Shown: positions 1 through 9,367, numbered from the stretch's first letter. The stretch: DNA of 64,000 nucleotides from Cupidesulfovibrio sp000226255 (GCF_003402415.2 NZ_AP036014.1:2604001-2668000), one strand, 5' to 3'. Numbers and translations: made by a program. The notes: a model not told the origin generated them from the letters alone.

Positions 1-185
1 CGCTGGCCATGCGCTGGCAGCGCGCGGCCGCCTCCCTGGCCCTCGGCTGTTTCGTGGCCGCCGTGGGCTATTCGCGGGTGCTGCTGGGGCAGCACCATGC
101 CAGCGACGTACTGGCCGGGCTCCTGCTGGGCAGCCTTGCCGCCTTCGTCATACACCGCATCACCCACAGGACCGCCACCCCATGA
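1..185 (+). CDS. PAP2-family phosphatase, C-terminal end (partial)
   Basis: Only the last 60 or so codons are present, read from base 3; the 5' part lies before the window. The visible segment has the third PAP2 motif, an SR followed a few residues later by QHHASDVLAG, holding the catalytic His and Asp of membrane phosphatidic-acid/undecaprenyl-pyrophosphate phosphatases. A hydrophobic helix (LLLGSLAAFVI) follows, then a short basic tail. The stop overlaps the start of the glycosyltransferase gene by four bases (ATGA), so the two are probably translationally coupled and may act together on lipid carriers or lipid A. Substrate cannot be judged from this fragment. Confidence 0.85.
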   Translation, partial: LAMRWQRAAASLALGCFVAAVGYSRVLLGQHHASDVLAGLLLGSLAAFVIHRITHRTATP

Positions 186-2383
186 CCGAGCCGAAGCCCG
201 AAACCGCCGCCTCCGAATCCAAGGCCGCTCCCCAAACCCCGCCCGGCACCGCCGCCGCTTCCGGCAGCGCCCAAAATGGTCCCGCGAAGGACGGTCCTGC
301 CCCGAGCGGCCCCGGAAAGCCCAATGGCAAGCCCGCCGGGTCCTGTCCGCCGCCCCGCGCCAGGGGCATCCTGTCCCGGCTGTACGACCTGCTGGCCCTG
401 TTCCCCCTGCTGCCGCTCACGCTCATCTACGCGGCGCAGACGGCCTTCACCCTGGACGCTCGGTCGCTGTGGTTCTCGGACGAAATTCGCCACGGCAACG
501 TCTACGAAACCATGCTGGCCACCGGACAATGGCTGGTGCCGCACCTGAACGGCACTCCCTACCCGGACAAGCCACCGGTCTATTTCTGGTTCCTTGGCCT
601 GCTGGACGCCATCCCCGGCGTGGACGGCCCCATGGTCTTCCAGTTGGGTGCCGCCGTTTCCGGCCTGCTGGCGCTGTGGGCCACCTACGCCCTGGCCCGC
701 CTGGTGGCCGGGTGCGACAAGCGCGAATCGTTCGCGGCGGGCCTGGTGCTGCTGTGCGGCTTCTACTTCCTGGGCGTGACGCACTACGCCCGCATGGACC
801 TGCTGTTCGCGGCGGTCATCACCCTGGCCCACGTGTGCATGTACCGGGGGCTGCGCCTGCCCCTGGCCTTCCGCTGGATACTTCCGGCCTTCGCCCTGGC
901 CGCCGTGGCCACGCTGATCAAGGGCCCCTTCGGCTTGGCTTTCCCGCTGCTGGCGGGCCTTGCCTACGGGCTGTGGCGCGGCATGCCCCGCCGCCTGAAC
1001 CGCATGGACGTGGCCATCGGCGGCGGCATCATGCTGGCCACCCTGCTGGCCTGGGTGGGCGCGGTATGGTTCGAGGGCTACGCGGACCTCATCCGCAACA
1101 TCCTGCGCCACCAGATCGTGGACCGCGCCACCGCTGCCTGGCACCACGAGCAGCCGTGGTGGCACTACCTGGCCACCCTGCCTGCCGCGTGGCTGCCGTT
1201 TACCCCGGTGCTGCTGTTCCTGCCGTGGGGCCGGGCCTTCACCCCCGCCTCCATGCGCGCCGTGCTGGCCACCCGCAAGGGTGAAGGCGACGGCATGGCC
1301 TACATCTGGCTGGCCCTGCTGACCTCGTTCGCCCTGCTGACCGTGGTCAGCATCAAGATCGTCATCTACCTGCTGCCGCTGTTCCCGCTGCTGGCCGTGG
1401 TCACCGCCCGCGCCCTGCTGCGGCTGAACGGCTTCGGCAGCCGGATGTACTTCGGCCTGACGGCGTTCCTGCTGCTGGCGGTTGCCCTGGGCCTCGGGGC
1501 CGTATCGCTGTGGCAGTGGGCGCCGGACATGGTGCGCGTACGCTTTCAGCCGCAGGTGCTGGCCATGCTCGACATCGCGCGCGGCGCGCCCATCCTGGCG
1601 GGCGTCACCCTGGTCTTCGCCGTGCTGCTGTGGAAGGCCGTGGACAGAAGCCGCCCCGAAGGCGGCCTGCTGACCCTGGCCGCCTTCGTCACCGCGCTCA
1701 TCGTGCCCGCCGCCCTGTTCACCGCGCCCTCGCTGGACCCGGTCATGAGCCCGCGCGCCCAGGGCGAACTGATGGGCGAATACATCCGCAAGGGGTACCA
1801 CCCGGTGAGCTACAAGGTGTACTCCGGCACGTACACCTACTACGCGGGCTCGAACATCGAGGAACTGTCCGACGAGGAATCGCTGCGCGCCGCCGTGGCC
1901 GTGTTCCCGCAACTGGTGGTGGCCATGCGCGCCGACCGTTTCGCGGAGTGGGCCGACAAGCCCGCCGACCTGCGCGAGGTGCACCGCCAGTGGATCGTGG
2001 ACCGCGAATACGTGCTGGCGGAGCGCTCCGGCCCCGTCCACCCCGTCCAGCCCGCAACGCCCGGGGACGCGGCAACGCCCGCGCCAGGCGTTTCCGGCGA
2101 TCAGGCCCCCGCGCCGGACGCCCCGGCCCTGCCGCAGCCCGCGCCAGGCGACGCCAGGAACGGAGCGGCCCCTGCCCCGGCCACGCCCGCAGCACCCCAG
2201 CCGCAGCAGCCAGGCGAACAGCCCGCGGCCCCGGCCGTGCCCCTGCCCGGCCCGCAGCCGCAGGACAACGCCCCGGCCGCCCCCCAGCCCCTGCCGGTGC
2301 CCACCCCGCCCCCGCCGCCGCCCGGCGTGGGGGCCACGGACTCCCCGGCAGCATCTGCCCCGTCAACGGCGCAGGCCCAGTAG
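182..2383 (+). CDS. ArnT/PMT-like glycosyltransferase, family 39
   Basis: This 733-aa inner-membrane protein has an acidic DE pair in the first periplasmic loop (FSDEIRHGNVYE, about residue 100), as in ArnT and other GT-C enzymes that use polyprenyl-phosphate sugars. About a dozen hydrophobic segments follow to about residue 530, and YPDKPPVYFW matches the family. A 65-residue polar Ala/Pro N-terminus and a C-terminal tail of about 110 Pro/Ala/Gln residues are unusual extensions. The start overlaps the PAP2 stop. Likely role is transfer of a sugar to lipid A or another envelope acceptor; the donor cannot be told from sequence. Confidence 0.82.
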   Translation: MTEPKPETAASESKAAPQTPPGTAAASGSAQNGPAKDGPAPSGPGKPNGKPAGSCPPPRARGILSRLYDLLALFPLLPLTLIYAAQTAFTLDARSLWFSDEIRHGNVYETMLATGQWLVPHLNGTPYPDKPPVYFWFLGLLDAIPGVDGPMVFQLGAAVSGLLALWATYALARLVAGCDKRESFAAGLVLLCGFYFLGVTHYARMDLLFAAVITLAHVCMYRGLRLPLAFRWILPAFALAAVATLIKGPFGLAFPLLAGLAYGLWRGMPRRLNRMDVAIGGGIMLATLLAWVGAVWFEGYADLIRNILRHQIVDRATAAWHHEQPWWHYLATLPAAWLPFTPVLLFLPWGRAFTPASMRAVLATRKGEGDGMAYIWLALLTSFALLTVVSIKIVIYLLPLFPLLAVVTARALLRLNGFGSRMYFGLTAFLLLAVALGLGAVSLWQWAPDMVRVRFQPQVLAMLDIARGAPILAGVTLVFAVLLWKAVDRSRPEGGLLTLAAFVTALIVPAALFTAPSLDPVMSPRAQGELMGEYIRKGYHPVSYKVYSGTYTYYAGSNIEELSDEESLRAAVAVFPQLVVAMRADRFAEWADKPADLREVHRQWIVDREYVLAERSGPVHPVQPATPGDAATPAPGVSGDQAPAPDAPALPQPAPGDARNGAAPAPATPAAPQPQQPGEQPAAPAVPLPGPQPQDNAPAAPQPLPVPTPPPPPPGVGATDSPAASAPSTAQAQ

Positions 2384-2409
2384 CCGGAATCCGCGCGACA
2401 AGAAACACG

Positions 2410-2440
2410 ACGGCCGTGGAGGCGACTCCACGGCCGTTTT
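2410..2440 (+). terminator. Intrinsic terminator after the glycosyltransferase gene
   Basis: A perfect 12-bp stem (ACGGCCGTGGAG) with a GCGA loop is followed by TTTT. It ends the PAP2-glycosyltransferase transcript between convergent genes. Confidence 0.85.
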
Positions 2441-2511
2441 GCGTTGCGGGCCAGACCGTTCCGGCGAAAAAACATTCCGATGCCCCCCCTCCCCCCGACA
2501 GGGCGGGCACG

Positions 2512-3630
2512 CTACCGCAGGGCCACCGCCCAACTGCCCGCCAGCAGCGCCGCGCAGGCTCCGCCCGCCAGCCATTCCAGCCATCTCGGCGGCGGGCCGC
2601 AGCGTTCCCGCAGCCACTGCGCCGCCATGCCCACCACGATGCCCGCCACCAGGCCGAACAGGTGCGCGCCAAGGTCGGTGCGTTCACCTTCGCTGCCCAG
2701 CATGCCCAAAATGGCCAGCCCGGCGGCCAGGGGAACCACCATGCGTCGCCAGCCGCTCCAGCCGCCTTCCACGGCCAGCAGGCCGGACAGCACGCCCACC
2801 GCGCCGAACAGCGCCGTGGAAAAGCCCAGGCTGACGTGCGAGGCCGGGCGCGCCAGCGCATTCAGCACGTTGCCGCCCGCGCCCGCCAGGATGGTGAGCA
2901 GCCATCCCGGACCGATGCCCACGCGGCGACACAGGGGAACCAGAAAGAAGCTGCCGAACAGCATGTTGCCGAACAGGTGCGGACTGTCGGCGTGCAGGGT
3001 CAGCGCCGTGACCACGCGGTACCACTGCCCGCGCGCCACGGTGTAATAGACATCCAGAGCGCCCGCGTCGCGCCACACGTCGGGGTCCAGGTCGGGCAGG
3101 GGCAGGTTCAGGTCCCACCACCAGCCCATGCGCACCCCGTGCCACAGGGCCAACAGCAGCAGGCCCAGCAGGGTCAGGTGCGCGTTGGCCCGCAAGGGGG
3201 CGGGCGGCGGCGCGGGCGGGCGGGCGCGGGCGGCGGCGTCCTCGCCTTCGGCGTCCAGCAGTTCCAGGCGGGCCAGCCGTTCATGCAGCGCGGGCACGAA
3301 CAGGTGCTGCCGGTCGCCCCGGCGCACGGCCATGAACGGTATGTTGCGGGCCTCCAGCACCAGCCGCCAGCGCGGCAGGCGCTGGGTGGTGCACGGGGGA
3401 AGCTGGGGCAACGGCGCGGGCAACGCCTCGTTCATTGCGGGGGGGACGGGCACGGTCAGGTCGCGCCAGCACGGCGGCAGCGCGGGCCTGCGGCGCAGGG
3501 CCGCCGCCACCTGTTCCGGCCGGGCCGAAAGGCCGGTGGCCGCCACGCCGCGCCCCGTCTGGGCGGAAGCGCCGCCGAAGCGCACCGGACGGGCACGGCG
3601 GAAGCGGTCTGATCCGTTGGAGGATGCCAT
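2512..3630 (-). CDS. Rhomboid-family intramembrane serine protease
   Basis: This 372-aa protein has a soluble N-terminal region of about 150 residues, then the six-helix rhomboid core. Seen are HLFGNMLFG (the helix-2 oxyanion-hole region), the catalytic-serine motif GFSTALFG, and a late helix with the catalytic His (GAHLFGLVAG). Rhomboids cleave membrane proteins within or next to their membrane segment. The N-terminal extension is longer than in GlpG and is not a domain I recognise. It lies just downstream of fxsA on the same strand with a 35-nt gap. Substrate unknown. Confidence 0.88.
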   Translation of the reverse strand: MASSNGSDRFRRARPVRFGGASAQTGRGVAATGLSARPEQVAAALRRRPALPPCWRDLTVPVPPAMNEALPAPLPQLPPCTTQRLPRWRLVLEARNIPFMAVRRGDRQHLFVPALHERLARLELLDAEGEDAAARARPPAPPPAPLRANAHLTLLGLLLLALWHGVRMGWWWDLNLPLPDLDPDVWRDAGALDVYYTVARGQWYRVVTALTLHADSPHLFGNMLFGSFFLVPLCRRVGIGPGWLLTILAGAGGNVLNALARPASHVSLGFSTALFGAVGVLSGLLAVEGGWSGWRRMVVPLAAGLAILGMLGSEGERTDLGAHLFGLVAGIVVGMAAQWLRERCGPPPRWLEWLAGGACAALLAGSWAVALR

Positions 3631-3665
3631 GGGGTGTGCGGAATCGTGGACTGGATGCGCCAGGG

Positions 3666-4445
3666 TCAGCGCGCGTCCGGACTGCCCGAAGGGCTACCCG
3701 GCGTGCTTCCGGGCGTGCCGCCAGGCTGACCTGACTGGCCAGACGGGCCAGACGGGTCGGTTCCATCAGCCGGGGAGGACGGCTCCACCGGTTCGCAGTC
3801 GATGATCACGGTGCGGCGCGGTTCCTGCCGGGCGTCCTGTCCGCTCCCCATGCCGCCCCCCCCATGGTCGGGACCATAGGGACGGGGACCGCCCCCGTGC
3901 GCGCCGTCCGGGCCGTTCAAATCGTCCGGGCCAGCAGATGCACCGGGGCCGCCCAGCCCGTCGGGGTTGCCCCGGCCCGGTCCGAACATGGGACCCGCGC
4001 CACCGAAGGTTTCGCTGCGCCGAGCCCCCCCGGGGCCGAAATACCAGGTGCGCACGTGCACCGACTGCCCGCCCGCGCGGTCGGCCTGCATGGAGGCATT
4101 CATGTGCCGCCGCAGCAGATGCGCGGCCAGCCTGCGCACGGGGGGCAGCAGCAGGAGCACGCCGAACACGTCGGAAACGAAGCCGGGGAACACCATCAGG
4201 ATGCCCGCCAGCAGCAGGAACAGCCCGTCCAGCATCTCGTCGGCGGGCAGCACCCCCTGCGCCATGCTTTGCTGGATACGGGCCAGCGTGCCCATGCCCT
4301 GGGTGCGGGCCAGCCACACCCCCGCCATGGCGAACAGGATCACCAGCAGCACGGCGTTGAACGCCCCGATGCGCGCGCCTACCTCCACCAGCACGTAGAA
4401 TTCCAGAAAGGGGACCAGCAAGAGGACAAGACCAAGACGGGGCAT
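3666..4445 (-). CDS. fxsA: FxsA-family membrane protein
   Basis: The first about 140 residues match FxsA: four hydrophobic segments with PFLEFYVLVEVGARIG at the start and LMVFPGFVSDVFG in the middle. In E. coli FxsA relieves exclusion of phage T7 by the F plasmid; its normal role is unknown. The remaining about 120 residues are a low-complexity Gly/Pro/Asp tail that other FxsA proteins lack, ending in SGPSGQSGQPGG, encoded by 9-nt repeats. The 230-bp gap upstream of the start shows no clear promoter. Family call is firm, function is not. Confidence 0.8.
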   Translation of the reverse strand: MPRLGLVLLLVPFLEFYVLVEVGARIGAFNAVLLVILFAMAGVWLARTQGMGTLARIQQSMAQGVLPADEMLDGLFLLLAGILMVFPGFVSDVFGVLLLLPPVRRLAAHLLRRHMNASMQADRAGGQSVHVRTWYFGPGGARRSETFGGAGPMFGPGRGNPDGLGGPGASAGPDDLNGPDGAHGGGPRPYGPDHGGGGMGSGQDARQEPRRTVIIDCEPVEPSSPADGTDPSGPSGQSGQPGGTPGSTPGSPSGSPDAR

Positions 4446-4675
4446 GGGGGCTCCGGGATGGTTGCGGTGGGAACGGGGCCTCCACGGCCCGGCGCGAAGA
4501 CGCGGAAAACGGGGCGCGCGGAGGCACGGCGAAACGGGGACAGGAGGACGGGAAGGAGGCGGCGCGGGGCGCGACGGGCTTCCGTGCGTCCATTCTGATT
4601 AGGATAGTCACGGCGAAGCCCGGCGGCAAGACGTATCCCGCCGGGAAAATGCGCGGAATGCGCGCCGGGGTGCGT

Positions 4676-5668
4676 TCAGGACGCCAGCACCACCAGCGCT
4701 GCTCCGGCGGCCATCAGGGCCGCGCCGGGCAGCCTGCCGTCACGGACCTCACGGGCCTCACGGACCTCACGGACCGGGCGCGCCGCGCCCACCGCCTGCG
4801 TCCCCGCCTCCGCATCGCGTCCGGCCCCGCGCACGCGCGCGGCCAACCGGTCGAACAGCACGGCGAACACCCCGTCCAGCCGCTTCACCGCGATCATGTT
4901 GGCGGCGGTGGTCAGGCTCATGGCCGCGAAATGCACGTACGAGGCCAGGAACAGCACCGCGCCCATGGTCATGCCCCGCAGCGGCCGGTCGAAAAGCATG
5001 CGCGGGCGCACGCCGCCGAACAGCATCAGCGCGGCCAGCATCACCGGGCCGTAGATGGCGAAGAACACCCCGCCCGCCACCGCCGGGGGGGCGTGCAGCA
5101 CCATCTGGCGGTTCAGCACGCTGCCCAGGCTCCACAGCAGGGCCACCCCCAGCATGATCAGCGCGCCGCGCTCCGCAGCCAGGGTGCGAAAGGGGCGCAG
5201 CACGCGGCCCCAAAGGGTGGCGTCGCTCCCGTTGGCGGCCCCGTTTCCGCCGCCCCCGATGCCGTCCGCATTCAGCACCCAACTGCCCGCCACCACCAGC
5301 AGCACCCCGGCCACGCCCGCCGGGCGCGGCGTCACGCCCAGCAGCAGGTATTCGTTCAGCACCACGAAGGCGGGGGAAAAACACAGGTAGGGCACCGTGC
5401 GCGACACCGGCGAAAGGCGCACCGCCCACGCCGTGAGCAGGTGCCCGGCCATGTTCACCGGCACCGCCGCCAGCGTGGCGGTCCAGAAGGACGGGGGCAG
5501 GTCGGGCAGCCCGCGCGCCGCCAGCAGCGCCAGAAACGGCGGCATGCTCCAGAATACCGGGTAGGCCACCATGCGCGCCGGGGGCAGGTCACCCGCGAAG
5601 CGGCGCAACAGGGCGGCGTCCAGCGCGGCCAGCAGGGCCGCCAGCAGGGCGGGGAACATCCAGAGCAT
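4676..5668 (-). CDS. EamA/DMT-superfamily transporter
   Basis: This 330-aa protein has about ten hydrophobic segments in two halves of five, the usual plan of drug/metabolite transporters. The first half has HLLTAWAVRLSPVSRTVPYLCFSPAFVV; the second starts near RGALIMLGVALLWSLGSVLNR. A polar insert before the last segment includes VREVREAREVRD, encoded by four 9-nt repeats at 4741-4776. Substrate cannot be predicted. It lies downstream of rpmB on the same strand but is separated from it by a strong terminator. Confidence 0.78.
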   Translation of the reverse strand: MLWMFPALLAALLAALDAALLRRFAGDLPPARMVAYPVFWSMPPFLALLAARGLPDLPPSFWTATLAAVPVNMAGHLLTAWAVRLSPVSRTVPYLCFSPAFVVLNEYLLLGVTPRPAGVAGVLLVVAGSWVLNADGIGGGGNGAANGSDATLWGRVLRPFRTLAAERGALIMLGVALLWSLGSVLNRQMVLHAPPAVAGGVFFAIYGPVMLAALMLFGGVRPRMLFDRPLRGMTMGAVLFLASYVHFAAMSLTTAANMIAVKRLDGVFAVLFDRLAARVRGAGRDAEAGTQAVGAARPVREVREAREVRDGRLPGAALMAAGAALVVLAS

Positions 5669-5774
5669 GGCCCCATCCTAACCCGGCGCGCCCCGCACGG
5701 GAAGCGCCATGCGCCGGGATGACGGTGACGTTCGTGTGTCGGCGGGGCGCGCCGACCCGCGTGGCGGGAACGAC

Positions 5775-5806
5775 AAAAAGCCCCGGCGGAAACCGCCGGG
5801 GCTTTT
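5775..5806. terminator. Bidirectional intrinsic terminator after rpmB
   Basis: The stem AAAAGCCCCGGCGG / CCGCCGGGGCTTTT closes on a short AAA-containing loop and has A and T runs on both sides. It ends rpmB transcription on the minus strand. Confidence 0.88.
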
Positions 5807-5827
5807 GAGCGCATGGGTCGGAAAGCG

Positions 5828-6037
5828 TTAGGCGACCTTGCGGACGGCGGGCTTCACCACCGCGCCGGAGCGCAGACAACGGGTGCAGACGCTGATGGTC
5901 TTCACTTCGCCGTTGGGGTACTGGTGGCGGACGCTCTGCAGGTTCGGCTCGAAACGACGCTTGGTCTTGATGTTCGAGTGGCTCACATGGTGGCCGACCT
6001 GGGCCTTCTTGCCGCACACATCGCACTGCTTGGACAT
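5828..6037 (-). CDS. rpmB: 50S ribosomal protein L28
   Basis: This 69-aa protein begins MSKQCDVCGKK, and the start is set by GAGGAAA seven bases upstream; a longer upstream reading has no ribosome binding site. CDVC near the N-terminus and CTRC near the C-terminus make it the zinc-binding (C+) form of L28. The HSNIKTKRRFEPN segment is characteristic of the family. It is transcribed away from yceD-rpmF, leaving a 240-bp divergent control region, and is followed by a strong terminator. Confidence 0.96.
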   Translation of the reverse strand: MSKQCDVCGKKAQVGHHVSHSNIKTKRRFEPNLQSVRHQYPNGEVKTISVCTRCLRSGAVVKPAVRKVA

Positions 6038-6192
6038 GACTTTCCTCCGTATATGTGCAAAGTTCGCGTGGTCGTTCTGGGTGCCGTCGGTGGTGTTTCG
6101 CCGCCGGGGCGCTGCGCGGGGCGGGCGTCGACCGATGTGCCGGGCACGTTCCGGACGCATTCTGGATGTTTGCCGCCGCGAGAGATGGGAGT

Positions 6193-6219
6193 CTTATACC
6201 GCCGTCCCGAAAAACGCAA
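6193..6219 (-). promoter_or_regulatory. Probable rpmB promoter
   Basis: On the minus strand TATAAG is preceded by GCGG, as at the fabG promoter. A TTGCGT lies 15 bases upstream, shorter than the ideal 17. Placement is tentative. Confidence 0.4.
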
Positions 6220-6227
6220 CCCCTTTC

Positions 6228-6257
6228 TTGACAGCCCGAAGGGTTCGCATGTAGTAA
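6228..6257 (+). promoter_or_regulatory. Probable sigma-70 promoter of the yceD-rpmF-plsX operon
   Basis: A consensus TTGACA at 6228-6233 is followed after 18 bases by TAGTAA at 6252-6257. Initiation would fall near 6264, leaving a leader of about 14 nt that carries the GAGGTAGCC ribosome binding site. Confidence 0.7.
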
Positions 6258-6277
6258 TCGCTGCTCGCGAGGTAGCC

Positions 6278-6886
6278 ATGCACCAGATTTGGATTCCGCT
6301 CAAGGACATTCCGGCGGGCGGCGGCGAGTACGAGGTTGACGACCAGTCCGTCTGGCAGGGCCCCATCGCCGAATTCGCTTTGCCGTACACCATCATCGAG
6401 CCGCTGCGCGGCTCGGTGTTCCTGCTGCCGCAGGACGACGGCTGCCTTGTGCGCGGCAGGCTCACGGGGCGCATCAGCGCGCCCTGCGACCGTTGCGCCG
6501 AACCCGCGGCAATGGTCATCGACCATTCCTTCGACAGCTTCGAGCCGTTTCCCGCCCAGCCCCAGCGCCCCCAGCAAGAGGACGCGCGCGGGCACGGCAA
6601 GGCGGTCGCTTCCGCTCCGGAGGCCCCGGCGGAAGAATTCGAGGACGTGGACGAGGCCGTGATGCGCATCTCCCCTACCGGGCAGGGCGTGGAAGTGAGC
6701 CTGTCCGGCCTCTTGTGGGAAGAATTTCTGCTGGCCCTGCCGGTGAAGCCGCTGTGCTCCACCGGGTGCAAGGGCCTGTGCCCGTCGTGCGGAAGCAACC
6801 TGAACGCCTCTTCGTGCGCCTGCAAGGGCGAAGAGGGCGACCCCAGGCTTGCCGCCCTGCGCGGCCTTACCATCGGAAAGAAGTAG
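6278..6886 (+). CDS. YceD/DUF177-family protein
   Basis: This 202-aa protein starts at MHQIWIPL behind GAGGTAGCC; longer readings upstream have no support. It keeps the family's Cys arrangement: CDRCAEP in the middle and CSTGCKGLCPSCG near the C-terminus. Family members sit beside rpmF almost universally and are linked to 23S rRNA or large-subunit biogenesis; the biochemical role is unresolved. A polar Gln/Pro/Glu insert of about 35 residues separates the two halves. It is the first gene of the rpmF-plsX transcript. Confidence 0.88.
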   Translation: MHQIWIPLKDIPAGGGEYEVDDQSVWQGPIAEFALPYTIIEPLRGSVFLLPQDDGCLVRGRLTGRISAPCDRCAEPAAMVIDHSFDSFEPFPAQPQRPQQEDARGHGKAVASAPEAPAEEFEDVDEAVMRISPTGQGVEVSLSGLLWEEFLLALPVKPLCSTGCKGLCPSCGSNLNASSCACKGEEGDPRLAALRGLTIGKK

Positions 6887-6931
6887 CACAACCCCCGCCG
6901 CCCTCGGCGGGACATCCAGGAGAGGAACGTC

Positions 6932-7111
6932 ATGGCCGTTCAGCAGAACAAGAAGTCCAAGTCCAAGAAGGGCATGCGTCGTTCGCACGACCGCGTGGCC
7001 GTGCCCACCATCGTGTACTGCGCCTGCGGCGAGCCCACCGTTCCGCATCGCGCCTGCCCGAGCTGCGGCACCTACAAGGGCCGTCAGGTGGTCGCTCAGC
7101 CTAATGAGTAA
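6932..7111 (+). CDS. rpmF: 50S ribosomal protein L32
   Basis: This short 59-aa gene starts at MAVQQNKKSKSKKGMRRSHD behind GGAGAGGAA. The centre holds CACGEP and CPSCG, the zinc-binding (C+) version of L32. It lies 45 nt after yceD and its end overlaps the plsX start by eight bases, the conserved coupling of ribosome production to phospholipid and fatty-acid synthesis. Confidence 0.96.
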   Translation: MAVQQNKKSKSKKGMRRSHDRVAVPTIVYCACGEPTVPHRACPSCGTYKGRQVVAQPNE

Positions 7112-8144
7112 CGCCACCATCATCGCCGTGGATGCCATGGGGGGGGATTTCGGCCCCTCCGTGGTGGTCCCCGGCGCGATAGAGGCGGCGCGCGACAAGG
7201 GGATCGCCCTTCTGCTGGTCGGCGACCAGGCGAAGGTGCAGGCGGAACTGGCCAAAATCCCGCTTGACGGCGTCGCCTATGATATTGTCCATGCCAGCGA
7301 GGTTGCGGGCATGGACGAAAAGCCTTCGGACATTCTGCGCCGCCGCAAGGACGCCTCCATCCAGGTGGCCTGCCGCCTGGTGCGCGACGGGCAGGCCCAC
7401 GGCATCGTCAGCGCCGGGCATTCCGGCGCCACGGTGGCCTGCGGCATGTTCATCATGGGGCGCATCCCCGGCGTGGACAGGCCCGCGCTCGCCTCCATCA
7501 TGCCCACCGAGAAGAACCCCATCGTCCTTCTGGACGTGGGGGCCAACGTGGACTGCAAGCCCCATCACCTGTTCCAGTTCGGCCTCATGGCCGACGCCTT
7601 CGCGCGCGACCTTCTGGGGTGCGATTCGCCGCGCATCGGCCTTCTGAGCATCGGCGAGGAAGAGGGCAAGGGCAACACCCAGGTCAAGGAAGCCTACGAA
7701 CTGTTCAAGCTGGCCCAGAACGGCATCAACTTCGTGGGCAACGTGGAAGGCCGCGACATCTTCAGCGGCGAGGTGGACGTGGTGGTCTGCGACGGCTTCG
7801 TGGGCAACGTGGCCCTAAAGCTCAGCGAGGGCCTCAGTTCGTCGCTGGGCCGCGTGCTGAAGCGCGAACTGCTTTCCGGCTTTCTGCCCAAGATCGGCAC
7901 CCTGCTCGCCAAGTCCGCCTTTCGCCGCTTCGCCCAGTTCGTGGACTACGCCGAATACGGCGGCGCGCCGCTGCTGGGCTTGCAGGGCATCGCCTTCGTC
8001 TGCCACGGCAAGTCCAACGCCAAGGCCGTGCGCAGCGCCGTCAAGCTGGCCGCCACCTTCGTGGAAAAGAAAACCAACGAACGCCTCATCAAGGCCATCA
8101 GCGCCAACGAGGAACTCACCCGCTACGGCAAGGCGATCAAATAG
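7104..8144 (+). CDS. plsX: Phosphate acyltransferase PlsX
   Basis: This 346-aa enzyme makes acyl-phosphate from acyl-ACP, the first step of the PlsX/PlsY route to phosphatidic acid. The N-terminal IIAVDAMGGDFGP motif, SAGHSGATVACGMF, LDVGANVDCKP and YAEYGGAPLLG are all PlsX signatures. The ATG overlaps the rpmF stop, so translation is probably coupled. The 181-bp gap to fabH has no gene. It contains an imperfect hairpin near 8231-8272 (GCATTTTCA with TGAAATGC). Confidence 0.96.
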   Translation: MSNATIIAVDAMGGDFGPSVVVPGAIEAARDKGIALLLVGDQAKVQAELAKIPLDGVAYDIVHASEVAGMDEKPSDILRRRKDASIQVACRLVRDGQAHGIVSAGHSGATVACGMFIMGRIPGVDRPALASIMPTEKNPIVLLDVGANVDCKPHHLFQFGLMADAFARDLLGCDSPRIGLLSIGEEEGKGNTQVKEAYELFKLAQNGINFVGNVEGRDIFSGEVDVVVCDGFVGNVALKLSEGLSSSLGRVLKRELLSGFLPKIGTLLAKSAFRRFAQFVDYAEYGGAPLLGLQGIAFVCHGKSNAKAVRSAVKLAATFVEKKTNERLIKAISANEELTRYGKAIK

Positions 8145-8325
8145 GACATTTCCTGAAACGCCCACCCGGCGTGTGACGACGAAACGCGGTTTCGCGCGCC
8201 TTCGGGGCGGACGGCGCTGCCCGTGCCGCCAGAGCATTTTCAGCAGGCCCTCTTCGATGGTGAAATGCCCTAGCCTTCCCACCCTGCCACATGGCGCGCC
8301 CTGCGCGCCCACCGGAACCAGCCAC

Positions 8326-9318
8326 ATGACAGCATCGCGCGATATTGCCTGCCGGGTCAGGGGATTCGGTGCGTACACCCCCGTGGACGTGCTGACCAAC
8401 TTCGACCTTGAAAAGTTCGTGGAGACCACCGACGAGTGGATCACCACCCGCACCGGCATCAAGCAGCGCCACCGCCTTGCCGAGGGGCAGAACGCCTCTG
8501 ACGCGGCGGCGGAGGCCGCCCGCCTGGCCCTGGCCGACGCGGGCATGGAGCCGGGCGAGATCACCCACGTCATCAACGCCACCTGCACCCCCGACTACCT
8601 GTGCCCCAACACCGCCTGCCTCGTCGAGGCCAAGCTGGGCATCGTGGGGGCCATGGCCTTTGATTTCAACGCGGCCTGCTCGGGCTACGTGTACGGCCTG
8701 TCCATGGCGCGCGCCATCGTGGCCGCGCAGCCCGAAGCCCGCGTGCTGCTGACAGCCACGGAAGCGCTTACCCGCCGCCTGAACTGGGCCGACCGCTCCA
8801 CCTGCGTGCTGTTCGGCGACGGTGCGGGCGCGTCGGTGATCACTGCCGACGGTGAAGGCGCCCTGCTCGAAGACGTGCGCTGCGCGTCCGACGGCAACCT
8901 GGGCGGCCTGCTGACCATCGGCGGCGGCACCAACACCCCCTACGCCAAGGGCGACCCCATCGGCGACGATTTCTTCGTGCAGATGAACGGCCGCGACGTA
9001 TTCAAGCACGCCGTGCGCAACATGGCCGCCATCAGCCAGGAAGTGCTGGAGCGCAACGGGCTGACCACCGGCGACGTGGCCCTGCTCATTCCGCACCAGG
9101 CCAACCTGCGCATCATAGAGGCCGTGGGCGACCGCCTGGGCATCCCCGCCGAGCGCGTGTTCGTGAACCTGCACGAGTTCGGCAACACCTCGGCCGCGTC
9201 CGTGCCGCTGGCCATTGCCGACGCACGGGCCAAGGGCGTGCTGCGCCCCGGCATGCGCGTGCTGCTGGCCACCTTTGGTGGCGGGTTTACCTGGGGTGCC
9301 GCGCTGTTGCATTTTTAA
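8326..9318 (+). CDS. fabH: Beta-ketoacyl-ACP synthase III
   Basis: This 330-aa enzyme condenses acetyl-CoA with malonyl-ACP to start fatty-acid synthesis. The catalytic triad is visible: Cys in FNAACSGYVYGL, His in LIPHQANLRI and Asn in GNTSAASVPLA. The start MTASRDIACRV gives the usual length; an in-frame reading from 8173 adds a basic stretch unlike any FabH. Base 9319, right after the stop, begins a structured repeat element, so 3'-end or intercistronic control is possible. Confidence 0.96.
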   Translation: MTASRDIACRVRGFGAYTPVDVLTNFDLEKFVETTDEWITTRTGIKQRHRLAEGQNASDAAAEAARLALADAGMEPGEITHVINATCTPDYLCPNTACLVEAKLGIVGAMAFDFNAACSGYVYGLSMARAIVAAQPEARVLLTATEALTRRLNWADRSTCVLFGDGAGASVITADGEGALLEDVRCASDGNLGGLLTIGGGTNTPYAKGDPIGDDFFVQMNGRDVFKHAVRNMAAISQEVLERNGLTTGDVALLIPHQANLRIIEAVGDRLGIPAERVFVNLHEFGNTSAASVPLAIADARAKGVLRPGMRVLLATFGGGFTWGAALLHF

Positions 9319-9367
9319 CTGGCAAACGGCCCTTTTCCCGCTGGCGGACCGACCCGAAGGGCGCGTA

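Noticed and set aside
68..2041. Long minus-strand open frame of 657 codons opposite the glycosyltransferase gene
   Set aside because: Its product is Gln/His/Gly-rich, typical of the antisense of GC-rich genes, and the plus-strand gene has clear family motifs.
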